Shown: positions 26,940 through 36,613 of the stretch, one piece after another | Layout of the letters: the number at the start of each line of letters is the position of its first letter | Numbering within the stretch: position 1 is the first letter of the stretch | Source: Acinetobacter sp. ANC 4178 | GTDB lineage: Bacteria > Pseudomonadota > Gammaproteobacteria > Pseudomonadales > Moraxellaceae | Length of the DNA: 64,000 nucleotides | Direction: 5' to 3' | NCBI RefSeq assembly: GCF_004331175.1 | Contig: NZ_SJOD01000004.1 | Coordinates: forward strand, 300,269 to 364,268 | Position numbers and translations under genes: made by a program | The notes under the pieces: generated by a model | Database searches by the model: none | The model's input: only the letters and a program-made list of their open reading frames with translations | What the model was told of the DNA's origin: nothing

Positions 26940-27803
26940 ATGAACACTCAACCTCAATCCCTCCAGATACAATGTGCTGATGGCTATAAATTAAGTGCCA
27001 AACTCTATCAAAATCAAATAAATTCCGACAAACCCCTCCCTATTTTGATTTGCCCTGCAACTGGAATTGTAAAAGAGTTTTATCATTCCTATGCAGAATG
27101 GCTCAACAGTCTCGGACATACGGTCATGTGTTTTGACTTTAGAGGAATTGGCGCTTCACTACATGGCCCATTGCACCAATCTGAAGCAGATATTGTCGAT
27201 TGGGGACAATTAGATATTACAGCCGCAATTGATTGTCTGTTAGAACAAACGCAAGCCGAAAAAATTATTCTCCTTGGTCATAGCGCAGGTGGGCAACTGC
27301 TTGGAATTTCACCTAATTATGACAAAGTTGCCAAAATCATTGCTGTTGCTGGATCAACAGGCCATGTTCGCGGCTTAAAAGGTAAAACCAAATTCCTTGC
27401 CCCAATTATGTTTCATGTAGTTTTCCCAATTTCGAGCAAACTCAAAGGCTTTGGCGCCACCAAAATGATTGGAATGGGTGAAAACCTACCCAAAAATGTT
27501 GCAAAACAATGGGCTGAATTTTGTGGGACACAAGGCTATGTGATGCATGCTGTCAAGAAACAACAGCTCGCTGATTATCACAGCAAAATTACCTGCCCAA
27601 TTACGGCAATTTGGGCATCAGACGATGAAATTGCAACTCAGGCGAATGTTCAAGCCCTTCTCAATCTTTATCCGAATGCTGAAACAAATATGATTAAACT
27701 TAAGCCAAAACAGTTTCAACACAAAAGCATTGGTCATATGCAAATGTTCCGTAAATCACATCGTAATATTTGGGATTTAATTGAACAACAACTTTATATT
27801 TAG
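26940..27803 (+). CDS. Alpha/beta hydrolase family protein
   Basis: A 287-residue serine hydrolase-like protein. The nucleophile elbow GHSAGG places Ser115 as catalytic; Asp in IWASDDE (near residue 223) and His in KSIGHMQMF (near 265) would complete the triad. An oxyanion-side motif CPATGIVKEFYHSYAEWL near 38-55 resembles the TGIVKE-type group of predicted cytosolic hydrolases. No signal peptide. The substrate is unknown; it could be an esterase or thioesterase. A hairpin terminator follows. Confidence 0.8.
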   Translation: MNTQPQSLQIQCADGYKLSAKLYQNQINSDKPLPILICPATGIVKEFYHSYAEWLNSLGHTVMCFDFRGIGASLHGPLHQSEADIVDWGQLDITAAIDCLLEQTQAEKIILLGHSAGGQLLGISPNYDKVAKIIAVAGSTGHVRGLKGKTKFLAPIMFHVVFPISSKLKGFGATKMIGMGENLPKNVAKQWAEFCGTQGYVMHAVKKQQLADYHSKITCPITAIWASDDEIATQANVQALLNLYPNAETNMIKLKPKQFQHKSIGHMQMFRKSHRNIWDLIEQQLYI

Positions 27804-27810
27804 TTTTTCC

Positions 27811-27852
27811 CATCAAGCTGCTTTTATCTCCAATCCTGCTTGATGGCTTTTT
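27811..27852 (+). terminator. Terminator of the alpha/beta hydrolase gene
   Basis: CATCAAGC and GCTTGATG form an 8-bp stem around a 19-nt loop, followed by GCTTTTTATT, 7 bp after the stop codon. Confidence 0.7.
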
Positions 27853-27857
27853 ATTCC

Positions 27858-27887
27858 ATAAAAAATGCCCGATTATTCGGGCATTTT
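27858..27887 (-). terminator. Terminator of the TerC-family gene
   Basis: Stem AAAATGCCCGA with TCGGGCATTTT around a 4-nt loop; on the minus strand it runs into TTTTTT, 15 bp after the stop at 27902. Confidence 0.9.
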
Positions 27888-27901
27888 CAGCATTACATGA
27901 A

Positions 27902-29434
27902 TTAGTGACGATACATGATCGTGACAAATTTTATTCGATTCTCATCTAATTCTGTAACTTCAAAATGCACACCCTGATAATCGAGCTGCGTGCCAACTTG
28001 AACTTCACCTTGCGTCTTATCCAGAATCAAGCCAGCCACACTCATGTAACCCGCATCATCTTCCACCAAATCAAAAACACCGAGTTCAAGCTCAAGCTGG
28101 TACAAATCCAGCATGCCAGAAGCCTTCCATGTTTCATCATTAATTTTGACCAAATCTAATTGCTCATCAGCATCTGGGAATTCACCCGCAATAGCCTCAA
28201 AAACATCTAGCGGAGAAATTAAGCCTTTTACATTAGCAAACTCATCCGTGACCAAAACCAAGGAGCCTTTTGAAGTTCTTAAAGTATTAATGGCATCAAT
28301 GACTTTCATCTTCTCAAAGATAAAAATTGGACGTTGGCGTTTAATGAGTGACTTTAATGCGTCTTCACCATCATCCAATACATCTAGCAATTCTTTCGCA
28401 CGCACCACACTAATAACTTTATCCAAACTGCCGCGGCAGACTGGGAATAAACTATGCGGTACTGCTAGCACCTGCTCTCGAATTTTTTCAGGAGTATCAT
28501 TTAAATCAATCCATGAAATCTGATTACGAGGTGTCATAATTGAAGCAACTGAACGTTCTGCCAGAGTTAATACTCCACCAATCATATAGCGCTCTTCAGC
28601 AGCAAAGGCTTCCTGAGCTTCAATTTGCTCGGCATCCATATGAGAGGGTTCAACTTTTCCACCCATTAACTTTAAGATGGAATCTGCGGTACGATGACGT
28701 AATGGAATCTTAGATTCATGTTTCGCCACATTTCGCTTGGAATATTGATTAAAGGCTTCAATCAAGATTGCCACGCCAATACCAGAATAAATATAACCTT
28801 TTGGAATATGGAAACCGAAACCTTCTGCAATTAAGCTAATACCAATTAACAGTAGGAAACTTAAACACAGAATAACAACTGTAGGATGACGATTTACAAA
28901 GTTAGTGAGTGGCTTAGATGCAAATAACATCACAATCACTGCAATAGTTACCGCTGCCATCATCACGTAAATATTATCTACCATACCAATGGCAGTAATG
29001 ACGGAATCTAAAGAAAAGACCGCATCAAGTACAATAATTTGAGCAACAACTGCCCAGAAACCTGCATATACAACTGACGATGTTGATCGAATTTCAGGTT
29101 TACCTTCCATTTTTTCGTGTAACTCGGTCACCGCTTTATAGACCAAGAATAGACCACCAAAGAGCAAGATTAAATCACGCCCTGAGAAAGATAAATCAGC
29201 AATTTGAATGAGTGGTTTGGTTAAAGTAACCAACCAAGAGATAACGGATAACAACCCCAAACGCATAATCAATGCGAGAGAAAGACCAATAACACGCGCT
29301 TTATCACGCTGCTCTGGTGGAAGTTTATCTGCCAAAATGGCAATAAAGACGAGGTTATCAATACCTAAAACAATTTCTAAGACAATTAGGGTAAGTAAGC
29401 CAACCCAAATTCCAGGATCTAATAAGAATTCCAT
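27902..29434 (-). CDS. TerC family membrane protein with CBS and CorC_HlyC domains
   Basis: 510 residues. The N-terminal half (1-235) has about seven membrane helices with TerC signatures [14 protein letters not shown] and [18 protein letters not shown], whose Asp residues are thought to coordinate a metal ion. A CBS domain pair (about 295-415, [11 protein letters not shown] start) and a C-terminal transporter-associated domain (430-510) follow. This is the E. coli YoaE/YegH architecture; TerC relatives export Mn2+ or act in metal loading of exoenzymes, but this subgroup's substrate is not settled. The ribosome binding site GAGGTG lies in a predicted leader hairpin. Confidence 0.88.
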   Translation of the reverse strand: MEFLLDPGIWVGLLTLIVLEIVLGIDNLVFIAILADKLPPEQRDKARVIGLSLALIMRLGLLSVISWLVTLTKPLIQIADLSFSGRDLILLFGGLFLVYKAVTELHEKMEGKPEIRSTSSVVYAGFWAVVAQIIVLDAVFSLDSVITAIGMVDNIYVMMAAVTIAVIVMLFASKPLTNFVNRHPTVVILCLSFLLLIGISLIAEGFGFHIPKGYIYSGIGVAILIEAFNQYSKRNVAKHESKIPLRHRTADSILKLMGGKVEPSHMDAEQIEAQEAFAAEERYMIGGVLTLAERSVASIMTPRNQISWIDLNDTPEKIREQVLAVPHSLFPVCRGSLDKVISVVRAKELLDVLDDGEDALKSLIKRQRPIFIFEKMKVIDAINTLRTSKGSLVLVTDEFANVKGLISPLDVFEAIAGEFPDADEQLDLVKINDETWKASGMLDLYQLELELGVFDLVEDDAGYMSVAGLILDKTQGEVQVGTQLDYQGVHFEVTELDENRIKFVTIMYRH

Positions 29435-29953
29435 TATTGGTGCACCTCGATTAACTCAAGGCAAAATTTAAATAAGTTAGACCTGCACGGCGACGGATCC
29501 ATGTAAAACCTCTTTTCAACAATAGATGGTTTTATTATGCACACTCTTTTTGCATTGTAATTACTTTTTTTAATTTTTTTACAAAATCAACTTATTAGAT
29601 TTGATTTTCAAGAAAGATTAAAATAATATCGATAGATACAATTCAAATACATTGACCGAATTGATTGTAACAAAAAAAGAAAACTGAATAGTCACGAATA
29701 ATTTAACACAACTTTTCAAGGGTTGATGTTTGATTAAATTATTGTTTTAACTGATTATTTATCATTTAAATATATCTTTTTTTTAGATTAATGTTTTAAA
29801 TGACAGAAATGTTTTGTAAACAAAGCCAGTTTTCAAAATTTTTTTTTATACTAGAATGAAAAACTTATATGGAATATCAGTTTATTTATTACTCAATATG
29901 TACGGTAAATGAATTGCTTATCCAAACCAGATTTATTTATAGGATTGGTTGCT
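29435..29953. other. 519-bp AT-rich gap upstream of the TerC-family gene
   Basis: Apart from the leader hairpin (29442-29462) I see only AT-rich sequence. A plus-strand TATACT at about 29849 (after a T-run) is a possible -10 box. No ORF above 40 codons, no repeat and no known riboswitch signature. Confidence 0.5.
29442..29462 (-). promoter_or_regulatory. Leader hairpin sequestering the TerC-gene ribosome binding site
   Basis: On the minus strand GCCTTGA-GTTAA-TCGAGGT can form a 7-bp stem (two wobbles). The Shine-Dalgarno sequence GAGGTG (29448-29443), 8 nt before the ATG, lies in its 3' arm. The fold would block initiation unless opened by temperature, a ligand or translation. Confidence 0.4.
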
Positions 29954-30067
29954 ATGACAGAAGGAACAGGATTGACCTTTTATCTACCCTTATTGTGCAT
30001 CCCTAATTTGCATCAGAACCATGCTCATGAAGATCTAGAGCAATCTTTTAAACTCCCTCGGGTATAA
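29954..30067 (+). CDS. Possible 37-residue small protein
   Basis: ATG at 29954 opens a 37-codon frame (starts MTEGTGLTFYLPLLCIPNLH) with TAGGAT 9-10 bp upstream as a modest ribosome binding site. The peptide has one short hydrophobic stretch, then a charged tail. No family recognised; could be chance. It precedes the MarR gene in the same direction with 124 bp between them. Confidence 0.25.
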   Translation: MTEGTGLTFYLPLLCIPNLHQNHAHEDLEQSFKLPRV

Positions 30068-30191
30068 ACTCGCCATCAAGTCACTTCAGATACACAACTG
30101 TATTTTGAAAATTTACTCACAATTATATTGCCTAATGTGTCATATTTCACATAAAATTAAGCAATATAAAAATAAATATCTGGAATCACAT

Positions 30192-30656
30192 ATGACTAAA
30201 AAGTATGCGAAGTTTTTACCTACCACAGATGACTTCAGCCTAGAGAACTTCCCTTTTTTTTGGATCACTCAGGTTTATTCACAACATGTCCAAAAAGTCG
30301 ATCAAGTCTTAAAAAAGTATGGCTTAGATAATTCTCGTCGTCGTATTTTATTGGCTTTAAAATCTAAGCCAAATGCTAGCGTATCCGATCTTTCCGATAT
30401 GGTCGTCTCCAAAATGTCTACAACAACAAAGATTGTCTATCGCCTAAAGGATGAAGGCTTGGTTAACACCTATTCATGTGAAGATGATGCACGTATAACA
30501 CGCGTCATTCTCACTGAAAAAGGCAATGAAATGACACATAAAATCAATGATTTGACCAGCGCTGTACTTGAACAATCCTTTGAAGGCTTAACCCCTTTAC
30601 AGATTGATAAAATGATGGATAGCCTGAAGCATATTTTTAACAATCTTAATCGTTAA
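30192..30656 (+). CDS. MarR family transcriptional regulator
   Basis: 154 residues from ATG 30192 (MTKKYAKFLPTTDDF). The frame opens upstream at 30105, but those 29 residues are unlike a MarR N-terminus. The winged helix is visible at about 50-115: PNASVSDLSDMVVSKMSTTTKIVYRLKDEGLV, then the wing DDARITRVILTEKG. MarR proteins bind as dimers near their own promoters and are released by small ligands. The target is not evident: upstream is a possible small ORF, downstream a convergent SRAP gene. Confidence 0.85.
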   Translation: MTKKYAKFLPTTDDFSLENFPFFWITQVYSQHVQKVDQVLKKYGLDNSRRRILLALKSKPNASVSDLSDMVVSKMSTTTKIVYRLKDEGLVNTYSCEDDARITRVILTEKGNEMTHKINDLTSAVLEQSFEGLTPLQIDKMMDSLKHIFNNLNR

Positions 30657-30668
30657 TTTTATAAAATA

Positions 30669-30702
30669 TAAAAAAGGGTTTCTAAATAGAAACCCTTTTT
30701 TA
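30669..30702. terminator. Bidirectional terminator between marR-type gene and SRAP gene
   Basis: AAAAAGGGTTTC-TAAATA-GAAACCCTTTTTT, a 12-bp stem with A and T runs on both sides, serving the convergent genes. Confidence 0.92.
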
Positions 30703-30703
30703 T

Positions 30704-31372
30704 TTAGAAAAGATCAAACATATTCAGCTGAGGTGTTGGCTTATCTATTTTTGCTTTAGGCACATGTGAACACTCAAACTCTTCGACTGGAAATCCCTGC
30801 ATAAATTGAGTCATTTGATGTGGCTGTTTTATGCTTAGCCAATGATCAAGATGCTCATGCGGAATAATGACAACTGATCGTTTTACATCACCAGGTTCAT
30901 GAAACTCTTTCATCATCGGATGGTCTATTGCGTCCATCGTCAGCATTGCTGCGGAACGAGTAATTTCATTATTAATTTTGCAAATTTCATAAATTGCAGC
31001 AATAAAAAAGGCTTTGCCATCTTTACGCCTCACACCCCATCTTTGTGGTTTATTTTCAATATATTTACTTTCATAAAACTCAGTGACTGGAATTACACCA
31101 AACTTACATTTATAAGCCGCATCTTGAAAGCTTGGCTTTTCAAAAATTGTTTCATGCCTAGCATTATAAGCCCGTTTAGAGGCACTGACATCCTCAGCCC
31201 ATTTCGGCACTAAACCAAATAATACTTCTCGCCATTCCAACCCATATTCAGATTTAAACAATAACGGCGTTTTATAACTAGGGTAAACCTCTTCCAGATA
31301 CTCAAATGGAATTTGTGGCAAACCTAATTGCTGTAATTGCGACAAGGTTAGAGGTTTAAAATTGGCACACAT
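30704..31372 (-). CDS. SOS response-associated peptidase (SRAP / YedK-HMCES family)
   Basis: This family shields abasic sites in single-stranded DNA by forming a thiazolidine crosslink through Cys2 after removal of Met1. The 222-residue protein starts MCANF, keeping Cys2, though the usual MCGR is altered. NARHETIFEKPSF supplies the conserved Asn/Arg/Glu; GVIPVTEFYE carries the active-site Glu near residue 110; and PHEHLDHWL near residue 175 supplies the region of the conserved His. Monocistronic. It acts in the cytosol on replication-fork DNA. Confidence 0.88.
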   Translation of the reverse strand: MCANFKPLTLSQLQQLGLPQIPFEYLEEVYPSYKTPLLFKSEYGLEWREVLFGLVPKWAEDVSASKRAYNARHETIFEKPSFQDAAYKCKFGVIPVTEFYESKYIENKPQRWGVRRKDGKAFFIAAIYEICKINNEITRSAAMLTMDAIDHPMMKEFHEPGDVKRSVVIIPHEHLDHWLSIKQPHQMTQFMQGFPVEEFECSHVPKAKIDKPTPQLNMFDLF

Positions 31373-31485
31373 TTATTGAATCCGATAGATGTTGTCTTTC
31401 ATGTAGCAATGAAGCAGAACTCTCATTTCAACCACAAAATAAGTATTGGAATCTGCAACTTCAATATTATAAACATAATCACAAT

Positions 31486-31514
31486 AAGCTTCATTACCCT
31501 AAGGGGTGAAGCTT
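31486..31514. repeat. Isolated stem-loop AAGCTTCA / TGAAGCTT
   Basis: A perfect 8-bp stem with an inner CCC/GGG pairing and a short loop. It lacks a T-run on either side, so it is not a typical terminator. It lies more than 100 bp from any gene. Confidence 0.5.
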
Positions 31515-31788
31515 CCCATCATCTCACTGTACGCTTTCATGCCATTTCATTAGCTTTTCTGCCAATACACCAATGCCCAATTACCCTTGCTAAATAATTC
31601 TCATCATCTTGATATATTAAGATCGCTCTCATGACCTAGACTAAATCAACCAATTTATAAGTACATCAATGTCAAATATATCAAATCGTTCATTTCAGGC
31701 TGTTCAATCGGTACTCAATCTTGATCTATATGTATCAATGTCCCTGTGACCAAACCATATTCTTTTTGTTTTTGCATTTTATAGATTC

Positions 31789-31826
31789 CTAAAAACAAAG
31801 ACCTTTCAAAATTGAAAGGTCTTTGT
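31789..31826 (-). terminator. Strong terminator of glcB
   Basis: ACAAAGACCTTTCAA and its exact complement form a 13-15-bp stem, followed on the minus strand by TTTTT. It lies 24 bp downstream of the glcB stop. Confidence 0.93.
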
Positions 31827-31838
31827 CAAATTCACACA

Positions 31839-31854
31839 ACTAATCGAAATTAGT
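31839..31854 (-). repeat. UUCG hairpin spanning the glcB stop codon
   Basis: ACTAAT-TTCG-ATTAGT on the minus strand is a 6-bp stem with a UUCG tetraloop that contains the TAA stop of glcB. There is no T-run; with the main terminator just downstream it could stabilise the mRNA 3' end. Confidence 0.5.
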
Positions 31855-34015
31855 CACCTGTATAACCTTTAAGTTTCAAACGTGCAGCATGTAACAATGG
31901 CTCAGTGTAACCTGAAGGCTGAACACCACCTTTAAAGATCAAATCAGATGCGGCTTGGAAAGCAATATTGTTATCAAAATCAGTAGCCATTGGTGTATAC
32001 AATGGATCTTCAGCATTTTGACCGTCTACAATTTTAGCCATGCGCTTCAACACTTCTTCAACTTGCTCACGTGTAACGATACCGTGACGTAACCAGTTTG
32101 CAACGTGTTGTGAAGAAATACGCAATGTTGCACGGTCTTCCATCAAACCAACGTTGTTGATATCTGGAACTTTAGAGCAACCTACACCCAAGTCGACCCA
32201 ACGCACTACATAACCCAAGATACCTTGACAGTTATTTTCAAGTTCATTGTTAATTTCCTCTGCCGACCAGTTAGTCTCTGGAGCAAACGGAGGCGTTAAC
32301 AAGTCATCTAGAGAAAGCATTTGTTCTGCTTTCAATTGATCTTGACGTGATTTTACATTCACTTGATGGTAATGCATTGCATGGAGTGCCGCACCTGTTG
32401 GAGATGGTACCCAAGCACATGATGCACCTGCATTTGGATGAGCAGCTTTAGTTGCCAACATATCTTTCATGCTGTCTGGTTTAGGCCACATACCTTTACC
32501 AATTTGCGCTTTACCTTGTAAGCCACACTCTAAACCAATTGCCACGTTACGATTTTCGTAAGCTGCAATCCATTTTTGTGTTTTAACTGCTTCTTTACGA
32601 ACAACTGGTGCTGCTTCCATAGAAGTATGGATTTCATCACCTGTACGATCCATAAAACCAGTGTTAATAAAGATCGTACGATCTTTAGCAGCCTCAATAC
32701 AGTTTTTCAAGTTAACAGATGTGCGACGCTCTTCATCCATAATACCAATTTTTACAGACTTCGCAGGTAGACCAAGCGCTTGTTCCGCACGTTCAAACAA
32801 TTCAACTGCAAATGCAACTTCTTCTGGACCATGCATTTTTGGCTTAACGATATACATTGAGCCTTTACGAGAGTTTTTGTTCTCATTTTGACCACGAATA
32901 TCAGCAACACTAAGTAATGGTGTTACTAAGGCATCCATAATGCCTTCAAAAATTTCTTCGCCTTCCACTAAAATGGCAGGGTTCGTCATTAAATGACCCA
33001 CGTTACGAAGAAGCATTAACGAACGGCCATGCAAAGTTGTCGTACCGCCAATCAAGTTTTTAATGGTGCGGTCTTTATTTAATGTACGAGTAACCGTCTT
33101 GCCATTTTTCTCAATCGATTCTTGCAAATCACCTTTCATGAGGCCCAACCAGTTACGGTAGCCTTCTACTTTTTCTTCAGCATCAACAGCTGCAACAGAA
33201 TCCTCTAAATCCTGAATCGTTGTAATTGCTGCTTCAAGAACTAAATCTTTTACGCCAGCTGCATCTGTTTTACCTACTGGGCTTGTTGCATCAACTTCAA
33301 TAATGACATGTAAACCATTATTGAGTAGAACAACCTCTGAAGGGTTCGCTTCTTCACCATTGAAGCCAACAAATTGTGCTTCATGTGCTAAACCAGTTGT
33401 AGAGCCATCTTTTAAAGTCACAACAAGTTTATTATTTTCCACTGCATAACGTGTAGCGTCTGCATGTGAACCTTGCGCTAATGGGAAAGTTTCATTTAAG
33501 AAATTTTTAGCAAATGCAATAACTTTGTCACCACGTACAGGGTTATAGCCTTTACCTTTTTCTGCACCACCTTCTTCAGAGATTACATCGAAGCCATAAA
33601 GTGCATCGTATAAAGAACCCCAACGAGCGTTTGCCGCATTTAAGCAATAACGTGCATTACGTACTGGCACAACCAATTGTGGACCTGCCAATAATGCAAT
33701 TTCTTCATCAACATTTTCTGTGCTGATCTGGAAATCTTCTACTTCGGGTACCAAGTAGCCAATTTCTTTAAGGAAAGCTTTGTAAGCTTCTAATTCAAAT
33801 GTGTTGTTGCGGTGCCATTCATCAATTTTAGCCTGAAGATCTTCACGCTTTGCTAAAAGCGCTTTATTTTTTGGGCTAAGATCGACAACGACTTGCTCAA
33901 AGTTTTTCCAGTATGTTTCACTGTCCAAACCAGAACCTGGTAAAGCTTCATTCTCGATGAAATCGTAAAGTTCTTTAGCAATCGCTAACTTACCCTTTTG
34001 AATACGTACAGTCAT
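31850..34015 (-). CDS. glcB: Malate synthase G
   Basis: Malate synthase condenses glyoxylate with acetyl-CoA in the glyoxylate cycle, needed for growth on acetate, fatty acids and C2 compounds. The 721-residue length and single chain identify isoform G (GlcB, monomeric) rather than the ~530-residue AceB. Motifs include the N-terminal [11 protein letters not shown], the core [14 protein letters not shown], the Mg2+/glyoxylate region [30 protein letters not shown] with acidic ligands, and [21 protein letters not shown] near the C-terminus. Isocitrate lyase is not in the window. A perfect TTGACA dyad lies 115 bp upstream. Confidence 0.97.
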   Translation of the reverse strand: MTVRIQKGKLAIAKELYDFIENEALPGSGLDSETYWKNFEQVVVDLSPKNKALLAKREDLQAKIDEWHRNNTFELEAYKAFLKEIGYLVPEVEDFQISTENVDEEIALLAGPQLVVPVRNARYCLNAANARWGSLYDALYGFDVISEEGGAEKGKGYNPVRGDKVIAFAKNFLNETFPLAQGSHADATRYAVENNKLVVTLKDGSTTGLAHEAQFVGFNGEEANPSEVVLLNNGLHVIIEVDATSPVGKTDAAGVKDLVLEAAITTIQDLEDSVAAVDAEEKVEGYRNWLGLMKGDLQESIEKNGKTVTRTLNKDRTIKNLIGGTTTLHGRSLMLLRNVGHLMTNPAILVEGEEIFEGIMDALVTPLLSVADIRGQNENKNSRKGSMYIVKPKMHGPEEVAFAVELFERAEQALGLPAKSVKIGIMDEERRTSVNLKNCIEAAKDRTIFINTGFMDRTGDEIHTSMEAAPVVRKEAVKTQKWIAAYENRNVAIGLECGLQGKAQIGKGMWPKPDSMKDMLATKAAHPNAGASCAWVPSPTGAALHAMHYHQVNVKSRQDQLKAEQMLSLDDLLTPPFAPETNWSAEEINNELENNCQGILGYVVRWVDLGVGCSKVPDINNVGLMEDRATLRISSQHVANWLRHGIVTREQVEEVLKRMAKIVDGQNAEDPLYTPMATDFDNNIAFQAASDLIFKGGVQPSGYTEPLLHAARLKLKGYTGD

Positions 34016-34130
34016 TGTCTTTCCTGATATTGCTACTTTTTATAACAAGAGATTCCAGTATACCTATTTATACTTTTCTGAATACGAATATCACATTCCT
34101 AAATAGTAAGCATTTTCTTTGCAATAATTC

Positions 34131-34143
34131 TTGACATTGTCAA
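34131..34143. promoter_or_regulatory. Operator-like dyad TTGACATTGTCAA upstream of glcB
   Basis: Perfect 6-bp inverted repeat with one central base. Because TTGACA is also the ideal -35 sequence, it may be part of a promoter on either strand: on the plus strand TATTTA follows at 16-bp spacing but no plus-strand gene is there, and on the minus strand no good -10 is seen at standard spacing. Confidence 0.35.
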
Positions 34144-34344
34144 ATAAAATTCTATTTAGTTTGTATTATCACGTTCATGAATACTCTTTTTACAGTGTAT
34201 TAAGTTTTTGAAATGTCGAAATTAGACTTAAGTTCAGCGTTACTTTAAACCTGCCCCATTTCTTGAATTTTTACTTGTTTTTAGGTATTCACATTTCCCT
34301 ATACAAGAAAAAATGTCGATTCAACATACAATACTTTTGCCCAT

Positions 34345-34374
34345 AAAAAAACGCCAATTCATGGCGTTTTTTTG
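34345..34374 (-). terminator. Terminator of zapE
   Basis: AAAAAAACGCCA-ATTCA-TGGCGTTTTTTT, with T-run on the minus strand, immediately after the zapE stop codon. The A/T symmetry makes it potentially bidirectional. Confidence 0.9.
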
Positions 34375-34375
34375 T

Positions 34376-35524
34376 TTATTCGTTAAAATCTTGGTCAGAT
34401 TTCTCGATTAAACGGTGTTCTGAGTGCAAATAATCATCCGATTGCATCTCCAGCAAGCGGGACCTTGTCCGTTCAATTTCAAAAGCTAATTTGTCACCTT
34501 GATAAATATCAATGATCGTATCTTCCGAGGTCAGCAATAATTTGACTCCGCGGTCATAAAACTCATCAACCAAATAAATGAATCGGCGCGTCCCTTCCGA
34601 CAAGTAATCGGTTAAATGCGGAACATTACTCACCAGTACAGTGTTATATATATTCGCTATTTCAATAAAATCGGCTGGACTACGTGGTTTTAGGCACAGT
34701 TCAGAAAACTCACACCACAATACATCTTCGGTATGTCCAATAGTTTCTACCAGACGATTATTAATCACAATCGGTTCTTGCGACTGATGCTGAGTTTGGG
34801 TCAAGGCCGTAAAGCGCTGAGCAATCCATACTTTATGATCATGCGTTAATGGGTGTTTAAACAATTGCGCTTGTTTTAATACGCGCAAACGATAGTCCAC
34901 ACCTGCATCTACATTTAAGATGACACAATTTTTCTTCACCATTTCAATGGTTGGAATAAAGCGGTCACGATGAATACCATTTTTATAAAGACCGTCTGGC
35001 GCAATATTTGATGTTGCGATCAGAGTAATCCCGCGGTTGAATAATTTCTGGAATAACTCACTCAGAATCATTGCATCCGTGACATTGGTCACGAAGAATT
35101 CATCAAAACAGATAATCACTGCATCTTTATAAATTTGATCTGCAACTGCATCTAAAGGATTACGCTGACCAGACAATTTATTCAGCTCACGATGCACGTG
35201 TTGCATAAAATGGTGAAAATGCATACGTGTTTTACGACGAAATGGAATCGACTCATAAAACTGATCCATCAACCATGTTTTACCACGACCGACTCCACCC
35301 CACATATAAACACCTTGCGGAGAAGTCTGGCGACGGAAGCGACGAAATGCCTTCTTTGATGCCTTATAGCGCTGAATCAGCTCTTGCCAGACACGATCTA
35401 ACTCGTGCACAGCTTGTGCTTGAGCTTCATCAGGCATAAATTGCCCCGAAGCCAAGGCTTGTGCATAACGTTCAGCTGGTGATAAGGGAGCAAAGGCGGT
35501 ACTGTGAAGATTTAAATCCGACAT
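34376..35524 (-). CDS. zapE: Cell division ATPase ZapE (AFG1-like)
   Basis: ZapE associates with the FtsZ ring under stress in E. coli and destabilises FtsZ polymers with ATP. From ATG 35524 (MSDLNLHSTAFAPLS) it is 382 residues; the frame opens at 35602, but those extra 26 residues are hydrophobic and unlike the family. Walker A is GGVGRGKTWLMD near residue 77, Walker B is VICFDEFFVTNV, and LIATSNIAPDGLY contains the sensor. The C-terminal region YLVDEFYDRGVKLLLTSE is typical. Confidence 0.93.
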   Translation of the reverse strand: MSDLNLHSTAFAPLSPAERYAQALASGQFMPDEAQAQAVHELDRVWQELIQRYKASKKAFRRFRRQTSPQGVYMWGGVGRGKTWLMDQFYESIPFRRKTRMHFHHFMQHVHRELNKLSGQRNPLDAVADQIYKDAVIICFDEFFVTNVTDAMILSELFQKLFNRGITLIATSNIAPDGLYKNGIHRDRFIPTIEMVKKNCVILNVDAGVDYRLRVLKQAQLFKHPLTHDHKVWIAQRFTALTQTQHQSQEPIVINNRLVETIGHTEDVLWCEFSELCLKPRSPADFIEIANIYNTVLVSNVPHLTDYLSEGTRRFIYLVDEFYDRGVKLLLTSEDTIIDIYQGDKLAFEIERTRSRLLEMQSDDYLHSEHRLIEKSDQDFNE

Positions 35525-35605
35525 ATCTTGATTACTATTTTGGTCTGACGAAAGTATAACGAAAATTAGAGAACAATAAATAAAACTTTGGCATGAGTAC
35601 AAACA

Positions 35606-36613
35606 CTACTTGGAATATTGCCTTGGGCTACGTCCAAACCATCGTTTAAATGCATGGTTAAAAGCAGCAGGCTCAGAATAACCCAATAATTCAGCAATCA
35701 TTTCAATGGTGTACTCCTGATATTCAATTAATCGTAGGGCTTTTTCCTTAATTAATTGCTCTCTAATTTGTTTATAACTGCTATTTAACTGCTGCAATTG
35801 GTGTCTTAAAGTACGCTCAGGAATGTGTAATGCTTGTGCTGTTTTCGCCATAGTCGGAATCACACCTTGCTGTAAATCCAAATAATCCTGTACACGCTCT
35901 ACCAAGGCTGGAACTTCCGATTGCTGAGACAAACGTTTCATTTCAGCCTGACATTTATAATCATAAATACGGAAAGTCATTTGATCCGCTGAAGGAATCT
36001 TAATATCTAAGACGGCTTCATCAAACCAAAAAGCGGCATAAGGCTTTGAAAATGTAATGTCCAATCCATAATAAGCCTGATACATTGCCAAAATGTCGGC
36101 ATTTTCAGGCAAATCAAAGGGTAGCTCCACTTTAAGCTGAGGCACACTTAACCCCATCTTCTTATACAACTCTTGAATAAATTTGTATGTACCTGCCAAC
36201 TCAGATTGTGCACGCAACATATTTAATTCATCTGTTAAATCATTGGCTTCATAACACAAGGCCACCTGATGATTTTGGAATTTTAAACTTAGTTTAGCTG
36301 TAAGATGCGTTAAAGGCTGATATGCAATGACCTTTTCAAGTGCGACTCTAATATTATCACTGGTCACCAATAACATTAATAAAGGACCATATCCAGCCAA
36401 TGCATAATGCTGCCCAATATTTAAACCCTGCTCAGAAGAAATATGCTCCCCCAAGACCATTAAAACATCTCGTTCCAAACTCGGTTGAATAATGGCAGTT
36501 GGGTCCAATGCATCCGCACTTAAACCAATACTTTTTAATTGCTGATCAATATCAATCCCAGCTTTACGCATCGCTTGTATTAAATACATGAGACTGAGAA
36601 TCGATCTTTTCAT
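35606..36613 (-). CDS. AraC family transcriptional regulator (arabinose-binding-like N-domain)
   Basis: 335 residues. The N-terminal ~200 match the AraC_N-type effector domain of the OruR/ArgR-like subgroup (LGEHISSEQGLNIGQHYALAGYGPLLMLL). The C-terminal ~90 form the two-HTH AraC domain (ERTLRHQLQQLNSSYKQIREQL, then YTIEMIAELLGYSEPAAFNHAFKRWFGRSPRQY). Regulators of this subgroup often control amino acid or lipid catabolic genes. It is divergent from a LysO-like exporter with 178 bp between, so control of that gene is plausible but unproven. Confidence 0.88.
   Translation of the reverse strand: MKRSILSLMYLIQAMRKAGIDIDQQLKSIGLSADALDPTAIIQPSLERDVLMVLGEHISSEQGLNIGQHYALAGYGPLLMLLVTSDNIRVALEKVIAYQPLTHLTAKLSLKFQNHQVALCYEANDLTDELNMLRAQSELAGTYKFIQELYKKMGLSVPQLKVELPFDLPENADILAMYQAYYGLDITFSKPYAAFWFDEAVLDIKIPSADQMTFRIYDYKCQAEMKRLSQQSEVPALVERVQDYLDLQQGVIPTMAKTAQALHIPERTLRHQLQQLNSSYKQIREQLIKEKALRLIEYQEYTIEMIAELLGYSEPAAFNHAFKRWFGRSPRQYSK

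Larger units (their letters stand above)
31373..31849. other. 477-bp gap between SRAP gene and glcB
   Basis: No convincing gene. It holds a stem-loop at 31486-31514 and the glcB terminators at its right end. A 73-codon open frame on the plus strand has no ribosome binding site and no recognisable content, so I do not call it. Confidence 0.5.
34016..34375. other. Gap between glcB and zapE
   Basis: 360 bp without an ORF. It carries the presumed glcB promoter (minus strand), the dyad TTGACA-T-TGTCAA at 34131-34143, and the zapE terminator at its right end. Confidence 0.6.

Noticed and set aside
29435..29560. yybP-ykoY manganese riboswitch upstream of the TerC-family gene
   Set aside because: The expected conserved core of this riboswitch is not seen; only a simple hairpin over the ribosome binding site is visible.
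31376..31597. 73-codon plus-strand open frame in the SRAP-glcB gap
   Set aside because: No ribosome binding site, low-complexity hydrophobic composition, overlaps a stem-loop; likely chance.
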